From the NCBI RefSeq assembly GCF_900167165.1, contig NZ_FUXM01000003.1:62001-126000 (forward strand): a stretch of DNA of 64,000 bases, in the 5' to 3' direction. The stretch comes from Carboxydocella sporoproducens DSM 16521. Lineage in GTDB: Bacteria; Bacillota; GCA-003054495; Carboxydocellales; Carboxydocellaceae. Of the stretch, positions 35,674 to 44,146 are shown one piece after another (positions within the stretch are counted from its first letter, which is position 1; every line of letters starts with the position of its first letter). Both the position numbers and the translations under genes were made by a program. The notes below the pieces were generated by a model. The model saw only the letters and a program-made list of their open reading frames with translations. It was not told the DNA's origin and did no database searches.

Positions 35674-36504
35674 TTAATAACAAACATTATAATACTGGCT
35701 TCCACTGTCAAAATATCCTATTGCCGCATTATATAGGTCATTGAAAGTTACTGTATGATAGCCGGTATAACTGGAGTTAGGATTGGGATCAACGATTCTT
35801 ACAGTTGAAATGCTTTTTACCGGCTGTCCGGTGCCATCATCGATATATTTGGTCAGAGCATCTACAACAACATAATGTTGTGAAACATGGCCGTTATAAT
35901 ATGGCAGATATTTTGTTTGTACCAATAACAGTACGGGTTGCTTTGCGTTAAAGATGTTGTAGTCTATTATATTCCAAAGGGTATCGTAAGCACCGCTACT
36001 GCTGTCAATTCTTTTTACTGTCCAGCTGTGGATGGAACTCAGATAGTTATTAAGAACATTTCTTATATTTACAGTGTTTGAGCCGTTATCATTTGTACCT
36101 ATTTGATCTGCTAGTGTTTGCTGTTTTTGATATTCAGTACTACCTGATACACTGCTATATTTACCATTATAATCAATAATCTGTAAGGCTGAAGCAGGGC
36201 CACACCAGGTACTGTAAAGTTGTTTATGATAAGGGACATTTAAAATTTTTGAAACTGGATATGTCCATTGAGGAGTAATGCTGGTTTGGGCTTTTAAATT
36301 TTTGGCTTGCTGTTCAATATATTTAAGTACCTGTTGATACTTTTTGGCTTCTTCTTTATTTAGCTGTTCGATTTGGGCAGGTGTTAACGAATCTGCCTGA
36401 TTGTTAATCATAGTTTCATCAACGATTTGTGATTCAGCAAGAACAGGTATACTAAATCCAAACGTTAAAATTGCTAATAAACAAAGGATAAATATTTTTT
36501 TCAC
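35674..36504 (-). CDS. Secreted C39-like papain-fold peptidase
   Basis: 276 residues with a signal peptide (cleavage probably after VLAES region, residue about 23), a helical pro-region (about 28-72) and a C39-type cysteine-peptidase domain: Cys101 in YSTWCGPASALQII, His210 in HVSQHYVVV and Asp239 in RIVDPNP. Acts outside the cell; the substrate is unknown, with no bacteriocin or ABC transporter nearby. AT-rich relative to neighbours, suggesting acquisition. AAAGGGGG precedes the start. Confidence 0.82.
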   Translation of the reverse strand: MKKIFILCLLAILTFGFSIPVLAESQIVDETMINNQADSLTPAQIEQLNKEEAKKYQQVLKYIEQQAKNLKAQTSITPQWTYPVSKILNVPYHKQLYSTWCGPASALQIIDYNGKYSSVSGSTEYQKQQTLADQIGTNDNGSNTVNIRNVLNNYLSSIHSWTVKRIDSSSGAYDTLWNIIDYNIFNAKQPVLLLVQTKYLPYYNGHVSQHYVVVDALTKYIDDGTGQPVKSISTVRIVDPNPNSSYTGYHTVTFNDLYNAAIGYFDSGSQYYNVCY

Positions 36505-36595
36505 ATATTTATCCCCCTTTCACTGTTTTTCAGGGCGCCCTAAGCAAATTATAGATTACCAGGAAAAAAAATCAACCAATACTTTCCGCCAAATT

Positions 36596-36667
36596 TCGCT
36601 TAGTTTCCCGATATTCTGACACTTTACTTCACTAATACAACAGACCAAAATCAGACAAACTAAGCGA
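36596..36667 (+). repeat. Inverted repeat upstream of the formate channel gene
   Basis: TCGCTTAGTTT (36596-36606) and AAACTAAGCGA (36657-36667) are perfect 11-bp inverted arms separated by 50 bp, ending 27 bp before the formate channel start. The spacing is too long for a terminator; it could be an operator for a looping or dimeric regulator. No recognisable promoter in between. Confidence 0.5.
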
Positions 36668-36693
36668 GAACAAAGAACGAGAGGAGGGAGTTC

Positions 36694-37548
36694 ATGGCTG
36701 ACCATCCCAAATTGAGTGTGGATATCCTCACCCCTGATGCGGTTACCGAGAAGGCGGAGAGTATCGGGGTGAAAAAAGCCAAAAACAGCCTGCGCAGTAC
36801 GGTGATGCTGGGGATTCTGGCCGGAGCCTTTATCGCTCTGGCCGGGGAATTTTATACCATGGCGGTGTTTCAGGCGGAAACAGGATATAGTATTTCCCGG
36901 TTACTGGGCGGTCTGGCCTTTTCCCTGGGCCTGATTCTGGTGGTGATCACGGGAGCGGAGCTGTTCACCGGTAATACCCTCCTGGTCATCGCCTATATGA
37001 CCCGCAAAATCACCCTCAGGGACCTGTTGCGCAACTGGGTGCTGGTCTATATCGGCAATTTCATCGGTGCCTTTGGGGTAGCTCTGCTGGTATATTATTC
37101 CCAGCAATATGCGGTGAAGGACCATTTCTTTGCGGTGGAGTCCCTGAAAATCGCCTTTGGCAAGCTGAAATATGATTTTCTCACCCAGGTGATCCGGGGT
37201 ACCCTGGCCAATATGCTGGTGGTTCTGGCCGTCTGGTTGACCTATGCGGGCCGCACCCTGTCCGACAAACTGCTGGCCATCATCTTTCCCATTACCGCCT
37301 TTGTCGCCTCCGGCTTTGAACACAGTATCGCCAATATGTATTTCCTGCCTTTTGCCTGGCTGGTCAAACATGTACCGGCGGTACAATCTGCCTGGCAGGT
37401 GGCCGGGGCCCCGGGGGACCTGGCCAGCTTGACCTGGGCAACGATGTTCTGGAAGAACATTATTCCTGTTACCATTGGGAATATTATTGGCGGAGCCGTT
37501 TTTGTCGGACTGGCCTACTGGTTTGTTTATCTGTACAAGCGAGTATAG
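36694..37548 (+). CDS. Formate/nitrite transporter (FNT family), probable formate channel
   Basis: 284 residues, six membrane segments and FNT pore motifs: GILAGAFIALAGEFYT near residue 50, GAELFTGNTL, a central NFIGAF and SGFEHSIANMYFLP. Family members are pentameric channels for formate or nitrite. The formate dehydrogenase genes follow immediately, so formate is the likely substrate. AGGAGGGAG precedes the ATG. Confidence 0.93.
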   Translation: MADHPKLSVDILTPDAVTEKAESIGVKKAKNSLRSTVMLGILAGAFIALAGEFYTMAVFQAETGYSISRLLGGLAFSLGLILVVITGAELFTGNTLLVIAYMTRKITLRDLLRNWVLVYIGNFIGAFGVALLVYYSQQYAVKDHFFAVESLKIAFGKLKYDFLTQVIRGTLANMLVVLAVWLTYAGRTLSDKLLAIIFPITAFVASGFEHSIANMYFLPFAWLVKHVPAVQSAWQVAGAPGDLASLTWATMFWKNIIPVTIGNIIGGAVFVGLAYWFVYLYKRV

Positions 37549-37565
37549 TCGAGGAGGGAGCGAGT

Positions 37566-38051
37566 TTGGCAATACCGATCCCACAGGAAGACATCTCCAG
37601 GCTGATCGAAAAGTACCGGGGCAGTGATGGGGGGCTAATCCCCCTTTTGCAGGAAGCTCAGGATCAGGTGGGGTATTTGCCCCGGGAGGTGCTGGAACAA
37701 ATCGCAACCGGGCTGGGCCTGTCCCTGGCCAAGGTGCTGGGGGTAGCGACCTTTTACTCTCAGTTTCATCTGGAACCCCGGGGCAAAAATATCATTCGCA
37801 TTTGTATGGGCACGGCCTGCCATGTGCGGGGGGCGCCGGCGGTGCTGGCGGCCCTGGAAAAGGAGCTGGGCATTAAACCGGGAGAAACCACGCCGGATTT
37901 GCAATTCACCCTGGAGTCAGTAGCCTGTATTGGGGCCTGTGGCCTGGCCCCGGTTATCACTGTCAATGATGATACCCACGGTAAGATGACTCCGGAAAAA
38001 GTAACGGAAGTGCTGGCCCAATACCGGCAACAGGAGGGAATGGAGCAGTGA
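37566..38051 (+). CDS. NuoE-like [2Fe-2S] subunit of NADH-linked formate dehydrogenase
   Basis: 161 residues. Thioredoxin-like [2Fe-2S] ferredoxin with ligands in ICMGTACHVRG and CIGACGLAP, typical of NuoE/HndA and of the small subunit of bifurcating hydrogenases and formate dehydrogenases. N-terminal helix bundle GGLIPLLQEAQDQVGYLP. Starts at TTG 37566 after GAGGAGGGAG. Overlaps the NuoF-like gene by 4 bp. Confidence 0.92.
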   Translation: MAIPIPQEDISRLIEKYRGSDGGLIPLLQEAQDQVGYLPREVLEQIATGLGLSLAKVLGVATFYSQFHLEPRGKNIIRICMGTACHVRGAPAVLAALEKELGIKPGETTPDLQFTLESVACIGACGLAPVITVNDDTHGKMTPEKVTEVLAQYRQQEGMEQ

Positions 38052-39694
38052 AGAAAACCATTTTGATCTGTGGCGGAACGGGATGCGTTTCCTCCCGTTC
38101 CCGGCCGCTGTTTGCGGCTCTGAAACGGGAACTCATCGCCCGGGGGCTGGCGGATAAGTTTCAGTTGAAATTCACGGGCTGTCACGGCTTTTGCGAACAG
38201 GGCCCCCTGGTTTTAATCGAACCCGATGATATTTTCTATTGCCAGGTCAAGCCCCAGCAGGCGCCAGACTTAGCAGCTGCCCTGCAGGCAGGGCGGGTGG
38301 CTGAAGAGTTGCTTTATACCGTACCGGAAACGGGAGAGAAGGTTAAAACCCGCCATGAGGTACCTTTTTACCAGAAACAGCAACGATTGGTATTGGCCCG
38401 CTGTGGGCTGATCGATCCGGAAAATATCGAAGATTATCTGGCCAGTGGGGGTTACCAGGCTCTGGCTAAAGCTCTTACTATGGCCCCCGAAGAGGTAATT
38501 GCCGAAATCAAAGCTTCTGGCCTCAGAGGCCGGGGTGGGGGCGGTTTTCCTACCGGAACCAAGTGGGAGATTACCCGGAATGCTCCTGGCACCAAAAAAT
38601 ATGTGGTTTGCAATGCTGATGAAGGAGACCCAGGGGCCTTTATGGACCGCAGCATCTGTGAAGGGGACCCTCATGCTGTTATTGAAGGCATGTTGATTGC
38701 CGGTTATGCCATTGGGGCTGACGAGGGGTATATATATATCCGGGCCGAATATCCCCTGGCTGTCAAACGTTTGGGGATTGCCCTGCAACAGGCTGAAGCT
38801 AAAGGTTATCTGGGGGAAAATATCCTGGGCAAAGGTTTCAATTTCCGCATTAAAATCAAACAGGGTGCCGGTGCCTTTGTTTGTGGGGAAGAAACAGCCC
38901 TGATTGAATCCATCCAGGGCAATCGGGGTATGCCCCGGCCCCGTCCGCCCTTTCCCGCCGTGAGCGGTCTCTGGGGCAAACCCACCAATGTCAATAATGT
39001 GGAGACATTTGCCAATGTCCCCTTGATTATCAACCAGGGAGCGGCCCGCTACGCTGCCATTGGCACAGAAAAAAGCAAGGGCACCAAAGTTTTTGCCCTC
39101 ACCGGCAAGGTTAATAATACTGGTCTGGTGGAGGTGCCCATGGGCATTACCCTGCGGGAAATCATCTTCGATATCGGCGGCGGCATCAGGGGTGGCAAGA
39201 AATTCAAAGCCGTGCAAATCGGAGGGCCTTCCGGCGGATGTCTGACCGAAGAACATCTGAACCTGCCTATTGATTATGATTCTTTACTGGCGGCCGGGGC
39301 GATGATGGGCTCTGGCGGTCTGGTAGTGATGGATGAAACCACCTGCATGGTGGAACTGGCCCGTTTCTTCCTTTCCTTTACCAGAATGGAGTCCTGTGGC
39401 AAATGCACACCCTGCCGGGAAGGGACCACCCGTTTGCTGGAAATCCTGCAGCGACTGGTGGAAGGCAAAGGACAGGAAGGGGATCTGGAGCGGATCGAAA
39501 GCTTAAGCCGCAACATTATTGATTCTTCCCTTTGCGGTTTGGGACAATCGGCGCCCAATCCCGTTCTCAGCACTCTCCGCTATTTCCGGGAGGAATATGA
39601 ACTGCATATGCGCCGGCAGGATTGTCCGGCCGGAGTCTGTAAGCCCCTGGTGCGCATGCGGCAACGGGCCGCCAAATTACAGGCCCAGGCTTAA
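38048..39694 (+). CDS. NuoF-like NADH-binding, FMN and [4Fe-4S] subunit
   Basis: 548 residues. An N-terminal [2Fe-2S]-like thioredoxin fold (CGGTGCVSSRS, CHGFCEQGP), NADH/FMN-binding Rossmann-like domain with GRGGGGFPTGTKWE near residue 158 and ADEGDPGAFMDR, SLBB region and the [4Fe-4S] motif SCGKCTPCREG near residue 448. Connects NAD(H) to the Fe-S chain of the formate dehydrogenase. Starts at GTG 38048. The C-terminal ferredoxin domain of HndC-type proteins is absent. Confidence 0.93.
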   Translation: MKKTILICGGTGCVSSRSRPLFAALKRELIARGLADKFQLKFTGCHGFCEQGPLVLIEPDDIFYCQVKPQQAPDLAAALQAGRVAEELLYTVPETGEKVKTRHEVPFYQKQQRLVLARCGLIDPENIEDYLASGGYQALAKALTMAPEEVIAEIKASGLRGRGGGGFPTGTKWEITRNAPGTKKYVVCNADEGDPGAFMDRSICEGDPHAVIEGMLIAGYAIGADEGYIYIRAEYPLAVKRLGIALQQAEAKGYLGENILGKGFNFRIKIKQGAGAFVCGEETALIESIQGNRGMPRPRPPFPAVSGLWGKPTNVNNVETFANVPLIINQGAARYAAIGTEKSKGTKVFALTGKVNNTGLVEVPMGITLREIIFDIGGGIRGGKKFKAVQIGGPSGGCLTEEHLNLPIDYDSLLAAGAMMGSGGLVVMDETTCMVELARFFLSFTRMESCGKCTPCREGTTRLLEILQRLVEGKGQEGDLERIESLSRNIIDSSLCGLGQSAPNPVLSTLRYFREEYELHMRRQDCPAGVCKPLVRMRQRAAKLQAQA

Positions 39695-39706
39695 GGAGGT
39701 GAAGCC

Positions 39707-42391
39707 ATGAATCAGATACGTCTAAAAATCAATGGCCAGGAATATACGGTACCGAAAGAATGGACCATACTCAAGGCAGCCCAGAACAATGGCATTTTTA
39801 TCCCCACTCTCTGCTATGAAGAGGGGTTGCCTATTTTCGGCGGTTGCCGCCTTTGTGTGGTGGAAGTAAAAGGGGCCCGCAAACTGCTGGCCGCCTGCGC
39901 CACTCCGGTAGAAGAAGGGATGGAAATTCAAACCGAATCGGAGCGGGTAGTAGAGGCGCGCCGGGAAATTCTGCGCCTGCTCATTGCCAACCATGATTTG
40001 CGCTGTCTGACCTGTCCCCGCAATGGTGACTGCCGTTTGCAGGATTACTGTTATCGCTATCAGGTGGAGGATACTCCCTATAAGGACGGGGAAAAACAGG
40101 TCTTTCCTATTGATGACACCAATCCCTTTTTCATCCGCGATTATGGTCGCTGTATTAAATGCGGCAAATGCGTTGCCATCTGCGCTGAGGTCAATGGTGC
40201 CCATGTCTATGATTTCATGGGCCGGGGCATTCAGACCAAGGTTACATCTGCCTATGATGACCCATTACAGGAAACCACCTGCACTGCCTGTGGCATGTGT
40301 GTCAACGTTTGCCCCGTAGCGGCTCTGGTGGAAAAATCCTCCCTCTGGCAGGGTCGTCACTGGGAAATCCGCAAAGTTCAGACTACCTGTTCCTATTGTG
40401 GAGTCGGTTGCCAGTTATTTTTGAAAGTCAGGGATAACCGGATTGTGGGAGTAACAGGGGACAAAGCCGGGCCCAACCAGGGCCATCTCTGCGCTAAAGG
40501 CCAGTTTGGCTGGGATTATGTCCACTCACCAGACCGCCTGACGCGGCCTTTGCTGCGCAAAAACGGGGAACTGGTGCCGGTAAGCTGGGAGGAAGCCCTG
40601 GACTTTGCTGCCAGCAGCCTGCGGGACATTTTGCAGCGGCGGGGCGGCCAGGCTATCGCCGGGCTGGCTTCAGCTAAATGTACCAATGAGGAAAATTACC
40701 TTTTCCAGAAACTGATGCGCACGGCGCTGAATACCAATCACATCGACCATTGCGCCCGCCTTTGACACAGCTCTACCGTTGCCGGTCTGGCAACAGCATT
40801 TGGCAGTGGCGCTATGACCAACTCCATACATGACTTACTGGAAACCCAGGTTATGCTTTTGATCGGGGCCAACACCACTGAGGCCCATCCCGTTACCGGT
40901 TACCGCATCAAGCAGGCAGTGAAGCGGGGGGCCAAATTGATTGTGGCCGACCCGCGGCGCATCGAGCTGGTCCGCTATGCTGACCTCTGGCTCAGGCACC
41001 GGCCCGGTACGGATATCGCCCTGCTCAACGGTCTGGCCTATGTGATTTTGCAGGAAAACCTCTGGGATCAGGCCTTTGTAGCTGAGCGCAGTGAAGGCTT
41101 TGAGGAATTCCGGCGCAAAGTGGAGGAATATCCGCCGGACCGGGTAGAGAAAATCACCGGCGTGCCGGCGGAACAAATCCGGGCTGCTGCCCGCCTTTAT
41201 GGCCAGGCGGAACGGGCCTGCATCATCTATGCCATGGGCATCACCCAGCATACTTCCGGTACCCAGAATGTACTGGCTGTCGCCAACCTGGCCATCCTCA
41301 CCGGCAATGTGGGCCGGCCCGGCACCGGTGTTTATCCCTTGCGGGGGCAAAACAATGTTCAGGGTGCCTGCGACATGGGAGCCCTGCCCAACTACTATCC
41401 CGGTTACCAGCTGGTGGAAGCGGAGGGAAACCGGCAGAAGTTTGAAACCATCTGGCGCACTGAGCTGCCGTCTACTCCGGGCCTGACCCTGACAGAGATG
41501 ATGAATGCCGCTGCAAGGGGCGAGCTTGCAGCCATGTATATCATGGGTGAGAACCCCATGCTGGCTGACCCTGATGTCAACCATGTACGCAAGGCCATGG
41601 AAAACCTGGAGTTTTTGCTGGTGCAGGATATTTTCCTGACGGAAACGGCCCGGCTGGCCCATGTGGTTTTGCCTGCCGTAACTTTTGCTGAAAAAGATGG
41701 CACCTTCACCAATACCGAACGGCGCATTCAGCGGGTGCGCCAGGCCATCACTCCTCCCGGGGAAGCCCGGCCGGACTGGCAGATTATCCTGGAGCTGGCC
41801 CGGCGGCTGGGCCATGACTGGCATTATCCCAGGGGCCCGGAGCAGATTATGGAGGAAATCGCCCTGGTCAATCCCCTCTATGGCGGTATCACCTATGCCC
41901 GTCTGGAGAAAGGCGGCATCCAGTGGCCCTGTCCTACTCCCGGCCATCCCGGCACTCCTTACTTGCATGCGGAAAAATTCGCCCGCGGCAAAGGCCGCTT
42001 CCATGCCGTTGAGCATATTCCGGCCGCAGAGGAACCCGATGCTGAGTATCCGCTTCTGCTCAATACCGGCCGCAATCTCTACCAGTTCCATACCGGTTCC
42101 ATGACCCGGCGCACCCGGCTGGATCTGATCCGGCCTGAGGAGCTGATGCAGATTCATCCACAGGATGCAGACCGTTTTGGCATCAAGGATGGAGACCGGG
42201 TGGAAGTGACTTCCCGGCGCGGTAGGGTGGAAACCCGGGTGCAGGTAACCGATCTGGTGCCACCGGGCATGGTATTTCTCACTTTCCACTATCAGGAGAC
42301 GCCAACCAATGTCCTGACCAATGCAGCTTTTGATCCGGTCTGCAAGATTCCGGAGTTGAAAATCAGTGCGGTGAAGATAAGGAAATTGTAA
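39707..42391 (+). CDS. fdhA: Selenocysteine-containing formate dehydrogenase, catalytic subunit (internal UGA read as Sec)
   Basis: One 894-residue protein split by an in-frame TGA at 40763-40765 (Sec353). Order: a [2Fe-2S] ferredoxin domain (about 1-80, CRLCVVEVKGARKLLAAC), NuoG-like His/Cys cluster (CLTCPRNGDC), two [4Fe-4S] motifs (CIKCGKCVAIC, CTACGMCVNVC), the molybdopterin domain starting CSYCGVGCQLF, then NHIDHCARL-Sec-HSSTVAG. The Sec position is that of E. coli FdhH Sec140, and a SECIS hairpin follows. Oxidises formate (or reduces CO2) with electrons to the NuoEF-like subunits. AAGGAGGTG precedes the ATG. Confidence 0.95.
40763..40800 (+). promoter_or_regulatory. Bacterial SECIS element of fdhA
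   Basis: Directly after the Sec codon, GTTGCC / GGCAAC (40778-40783 and 40789-40794) enclose the loop GGTCT (40784-40788). The GGUCU apical loop and the distance from UGA match the E. coli fdhF SECIS bound by SelB. Confidence 0.9.
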
Positions 42392-42392
42392 G

Positions 42393-42558
42393 GCTCATAA
42401 ACAACAGGTTCATCTGAGTCTGATCGCCACCGGAAGCTATAATCTGGTCGGCGTATTTTTTTAATCGCACTCACAGCAAAGGCAAAGAGACCGCCGATGG
42501 CCGAAATGGTGCCGAAAATAATGGACATAATGCCGACAAAACCTGCCCACCTATCCAT
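42393..42558 (-). pseudogene. Fragment of a DUF5362-like membrane protein gene
   Basis: Minus-strand remnant nearly identical in part to the intact gene at 43625-43990. The 5' half reads RWAGFVGIMSIIFGTISAIGGLFAF, here written in parts as RWAGFVGIMSIIFG and ISAIGGLFAF. A deletion of about 50 bp shifts the frame, and the later stretch YADQIIASGGD followed by QMNLLFMSL reads only in another frame. The 3' end is cut exactly at the fdhA stop. Probably inactive duplicate. Confidence 0.8.
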
Positions 42559-42562
42559 CTTA

Positions 42563-42591
42563 TTGCTAAATTTTAGCTACAGGTATATAAT
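42563..42591 (+). promoter_or_regulatory. Sigma-A promoter before the FmdE-family gene
   Basis: TTGCTA (42563-42568) and TATAAT (42586-42591) with 17 bp between. It would give a short leader and independent expression of the FmdE-family gene from fdhA. Confidence 0.7.
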
Positions 42592-42618
42592 TTTTCTACA
42601 GAATGGAGGGAAGCTGTT

Positions 42619-43170
42619 ATGGACAGAACGAGAACGCCCTGGGAAAGATGTGTAGAGTTTCACGGCCATGAATGTCCTGGCCTGGCAGTGGGCTACCGGG
42701 TAGCGCAAATCGCCCTTAAAGAGCTGGGGGTAGAGCGAGCTCAGGATGAGGAGCTGGTAGCGATTGTGGAAAATGATGCCTGTGGGGTGGATGCTATTCA
42801 GGTATTAACGGGCTGTACGCTAGGTAAAGGAAATTTGCTTTACCGGGATTATGGCAAACAGGTTTATACTATAGGGAATAGGAAAAACAGGGAAGCAATC
42901 AGAATAGTGGTAAAGAGCGTCGGCTGGCGTCAGGAACTGGAAAAGCTGGGGCTTGACCGGGAGGGAAGAATCCGGTTTATACTGGAGCTACAGGAAGATG
43001 ATTTTTGTACTGTGCAAAAAATTCCACTGGAATTTCCGGAGCGGGCCCGAATCTATAAGTCCTGGACCTGTGCGGAGTGCGGGGAATCAGTGATGGAAGC
43101 CCGACTCAGGGTAAAAGATGGTCAGTTTGTCTGCATTCCCTGTGCCGGGGAGTATAATCGTGGCTGGTAA
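42619..43170 (+). CDS. FmdE family protein with C-terminal zinc ribbon
   Basis: 183 residues. FmdE core: FHGHECPGLAVGYRVAQIAL near residue 14, VENDACGVDAIQVLTGCTLGKGN and GKQVYTIGNR. C-terminal four-cysteine ribbon CAECGES and CIPCAGEY. FmdE proteins are encoded near formylmethanofuran or formate dehydrogenases and other molybdoenzymes; their function is not firmly known, perhaps metal or cofactor handling. GGAGGGAAG precedes the ATG. Its own promoter and terminator make it a single-gene unit behind fdhA. Confidence 0.88.
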   Translation: MDRTRTPWERCVEFHGHECPGLAVGYRVAQIALKELGVERAQDEELVAIVENDACGVDAIQVLTGCTLGKGNLLYRDYGKQVYTIGNRKNREAIRIVVKSVGWRQELEKLGLDREGRIRFILELQEDDFCTVQKIPLEFPERARIYKSWTCAECGESVMEARLRVKDGQFVCIPCAGEYNRGW

Positions 43171-43188
43171 ATTTGTATAGTACATGAC

Positions 43189-43223
43189 AGGGAGAAGGCA
43201 AAAATTTGCCCTCCCTAATTTTT
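43189..43223 (+). terminator. Intrinsic terminator after the FmdE-family gene
   Basis: Stem AGGGAGaaGGCAAA / TTTGCCcTCCCT, then AATTTTT. The group II intron remnant begins at the base after this T run. Confidence 0.9.
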
Positions 43224-43607
43224 GTGCGCCCGGCATGGGCGTTGTCTATAGGGTGAAAATCCCGAACGGCGAAGGTAGCAGTAGCCGTAGCTTAAGACAG
43301 GGTGTCCTCCGTGAGGTGGAATCTGAAGCAGTATTGACGTCAAACTGGTGAAGGGCCGAACACGAACCCTGGGCCTACCGGAGCGAGTAGTCCATATAAT
43401 GTATAATGGCTAATGCCCGTAAAGGCTACTGGCGTATGTCTCGACAATTAAATAACGCCCTGAACAATGCCTACTGGCATAGTCAGGGCTTGAAGAGTTT
43501 AACTGAACGTTATCATCGCATTCGTCAAGCTTGGTGAACCGCCGTATACCGAACGGTACATACGGTGGTGTGAGAGGACGGGGGTTAATCACCCCTTTCT
43601 ACTCGAT
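43224..43607 (+). mobile_element. Internally deleted group II intron
   Basis: The left end starts GTGCGCCCGGCATGGGCG and continues with GGGTGAAAATCCCGAACGGC, AGGTAGCAGTAGCCGTAGC and GAACACGAACCCTGGGC, the domain I pattern of bacterial group II introns. The right end has GAACCGCCGTATACCGAACG then ACATACGGTGGTGTGAGAGG (domain V region) and a domain VI-like GGGGGTTAATCACCCC with the end CTACTCGAT. A complete element is about 1.8-2.5 kb; here only about 384 bp remain, with most of domains I-IV and the reverse transcriptase lost. It cannot move by itself. Confidence 0.88.
43406..43537 (+). pseudogene. C-terminal remnant of the intron-encoded reverse transcriptase/maturase
   Basis: An open frame of 43 codons reads MANARKGYWRMSRQLNN, then ALNNAYWHSQGLKSLTERYH and RIRQAW, the usual C-terminal end of group II intron maturases. 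The reverse transcriptase and the maturase X domain are absent, so it is a deletion scar, not a working gene. Confidence 0.88.
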
Positions 43608-43624
43608 TGATTTTTATATTACTG

Positions 43625-43990
43625 CTAGAATGAATTGGGGCTCATCATGTTCATTGAGGCAACACCGGCAAATATTCCGAAGAAAATCGCCAGGGCTATC
43701 ATAATCAAATTGATAATGATTAATACTCCTTGAATTTTAAAGTAAGTATTAAGGTTCATAAACAACATGTTCAACTGAGTGGAATCGCCACCGGAAGTGA
43801 TGATCTGGTCGGCATATTTTTTTGCACCGCGCAGTTTCAGTCCCAGTATTATCGTAATAATTCCAAGAATTGCACCTACGATAAAAGCAAAGAGACCAGC
43901 AATAGCTGAAATAACGCCGAAAATAACAGTCATTATACCTACAAAACCTACCCACCTGCTGTGTTGAGATAAAATTTCCCTGTCAACCAA
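43625..43990 (-). CDS. DUF5362-like small membrane protein
   Basis: 121 residues with three hydrophobic segments: RWVGFVGIMTVIFGVISAIA, the following LFAFIVGAILGIITIILGL and a C-terminal one around VLIIINLIMIALAIFFGIF. Between them is the polar stretch AKKYADQIITSGGDSTQLNM. It resembles the DUF5362 group of small membrane proteins, of unknown function. I chose TTG (43990) behind GGGGTGAT; translation upstream runs into the riboswitch leader region. A broken copy lies at 42393-42558. Confidence 0.7.
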   Translation of the reverse strand: MVDREILSQHSRWVGFVGIMTVIFGVISAIAGLFAFIVGAILGIITIILGLKLRGAKKYADQIITSGGDSTQLNMLFMNLNTYFKIQGVLIIINLIMIALAIFFGIFAGVASMNMMSPNSF

Positions 43991-44101
43991 AATATCACCC
44001 CATTTACATTTTTTATAATCAGATATATTCTCCCTTTGTTGACAAATTCCTCTTAAGTTCGCCAAAAATGGAAGAAAAATATAGGCCAGGACTGGTAGTA
44101 C

Positions 44102-44130
44102 TTGCATTTCCACTGAAACTGTGTTATGAT
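44102..44130 (+). promoter_or_regulatory. Sigma-A promoter for the cobalamin riboswitch RNA
   Basis: TTGCAT (44102-44107) and TATGAT (44125-44130) separated by 17 bp, 16 bp before the riboswitch. Confidence 0.7.
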
Positions 44131-44146
44131 AAACAAAAACATAGCA

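Noticed and set aside
40763-40765. In-frame TGA in fdhA as a nonsense mutation
   Set aside because: The downstream frame continues without shift with full homology, the position is the known Sec site and a SECIS follows, so it is recoding and not a mutation.
40835-42289. A long minus-strand open frame opposite fdhA (about 480 codons)
   Set aside because: It mirrors a strong selenoprotein frame, shows no domain and has no ribosome binding site; a shadow of codon usage in a GC-rich gene.
43380-43620. A minus-strand open frame within the intron remnant
   Set aside because: It runs opposite to the maturase end and intron domain V and has no features of a gene.
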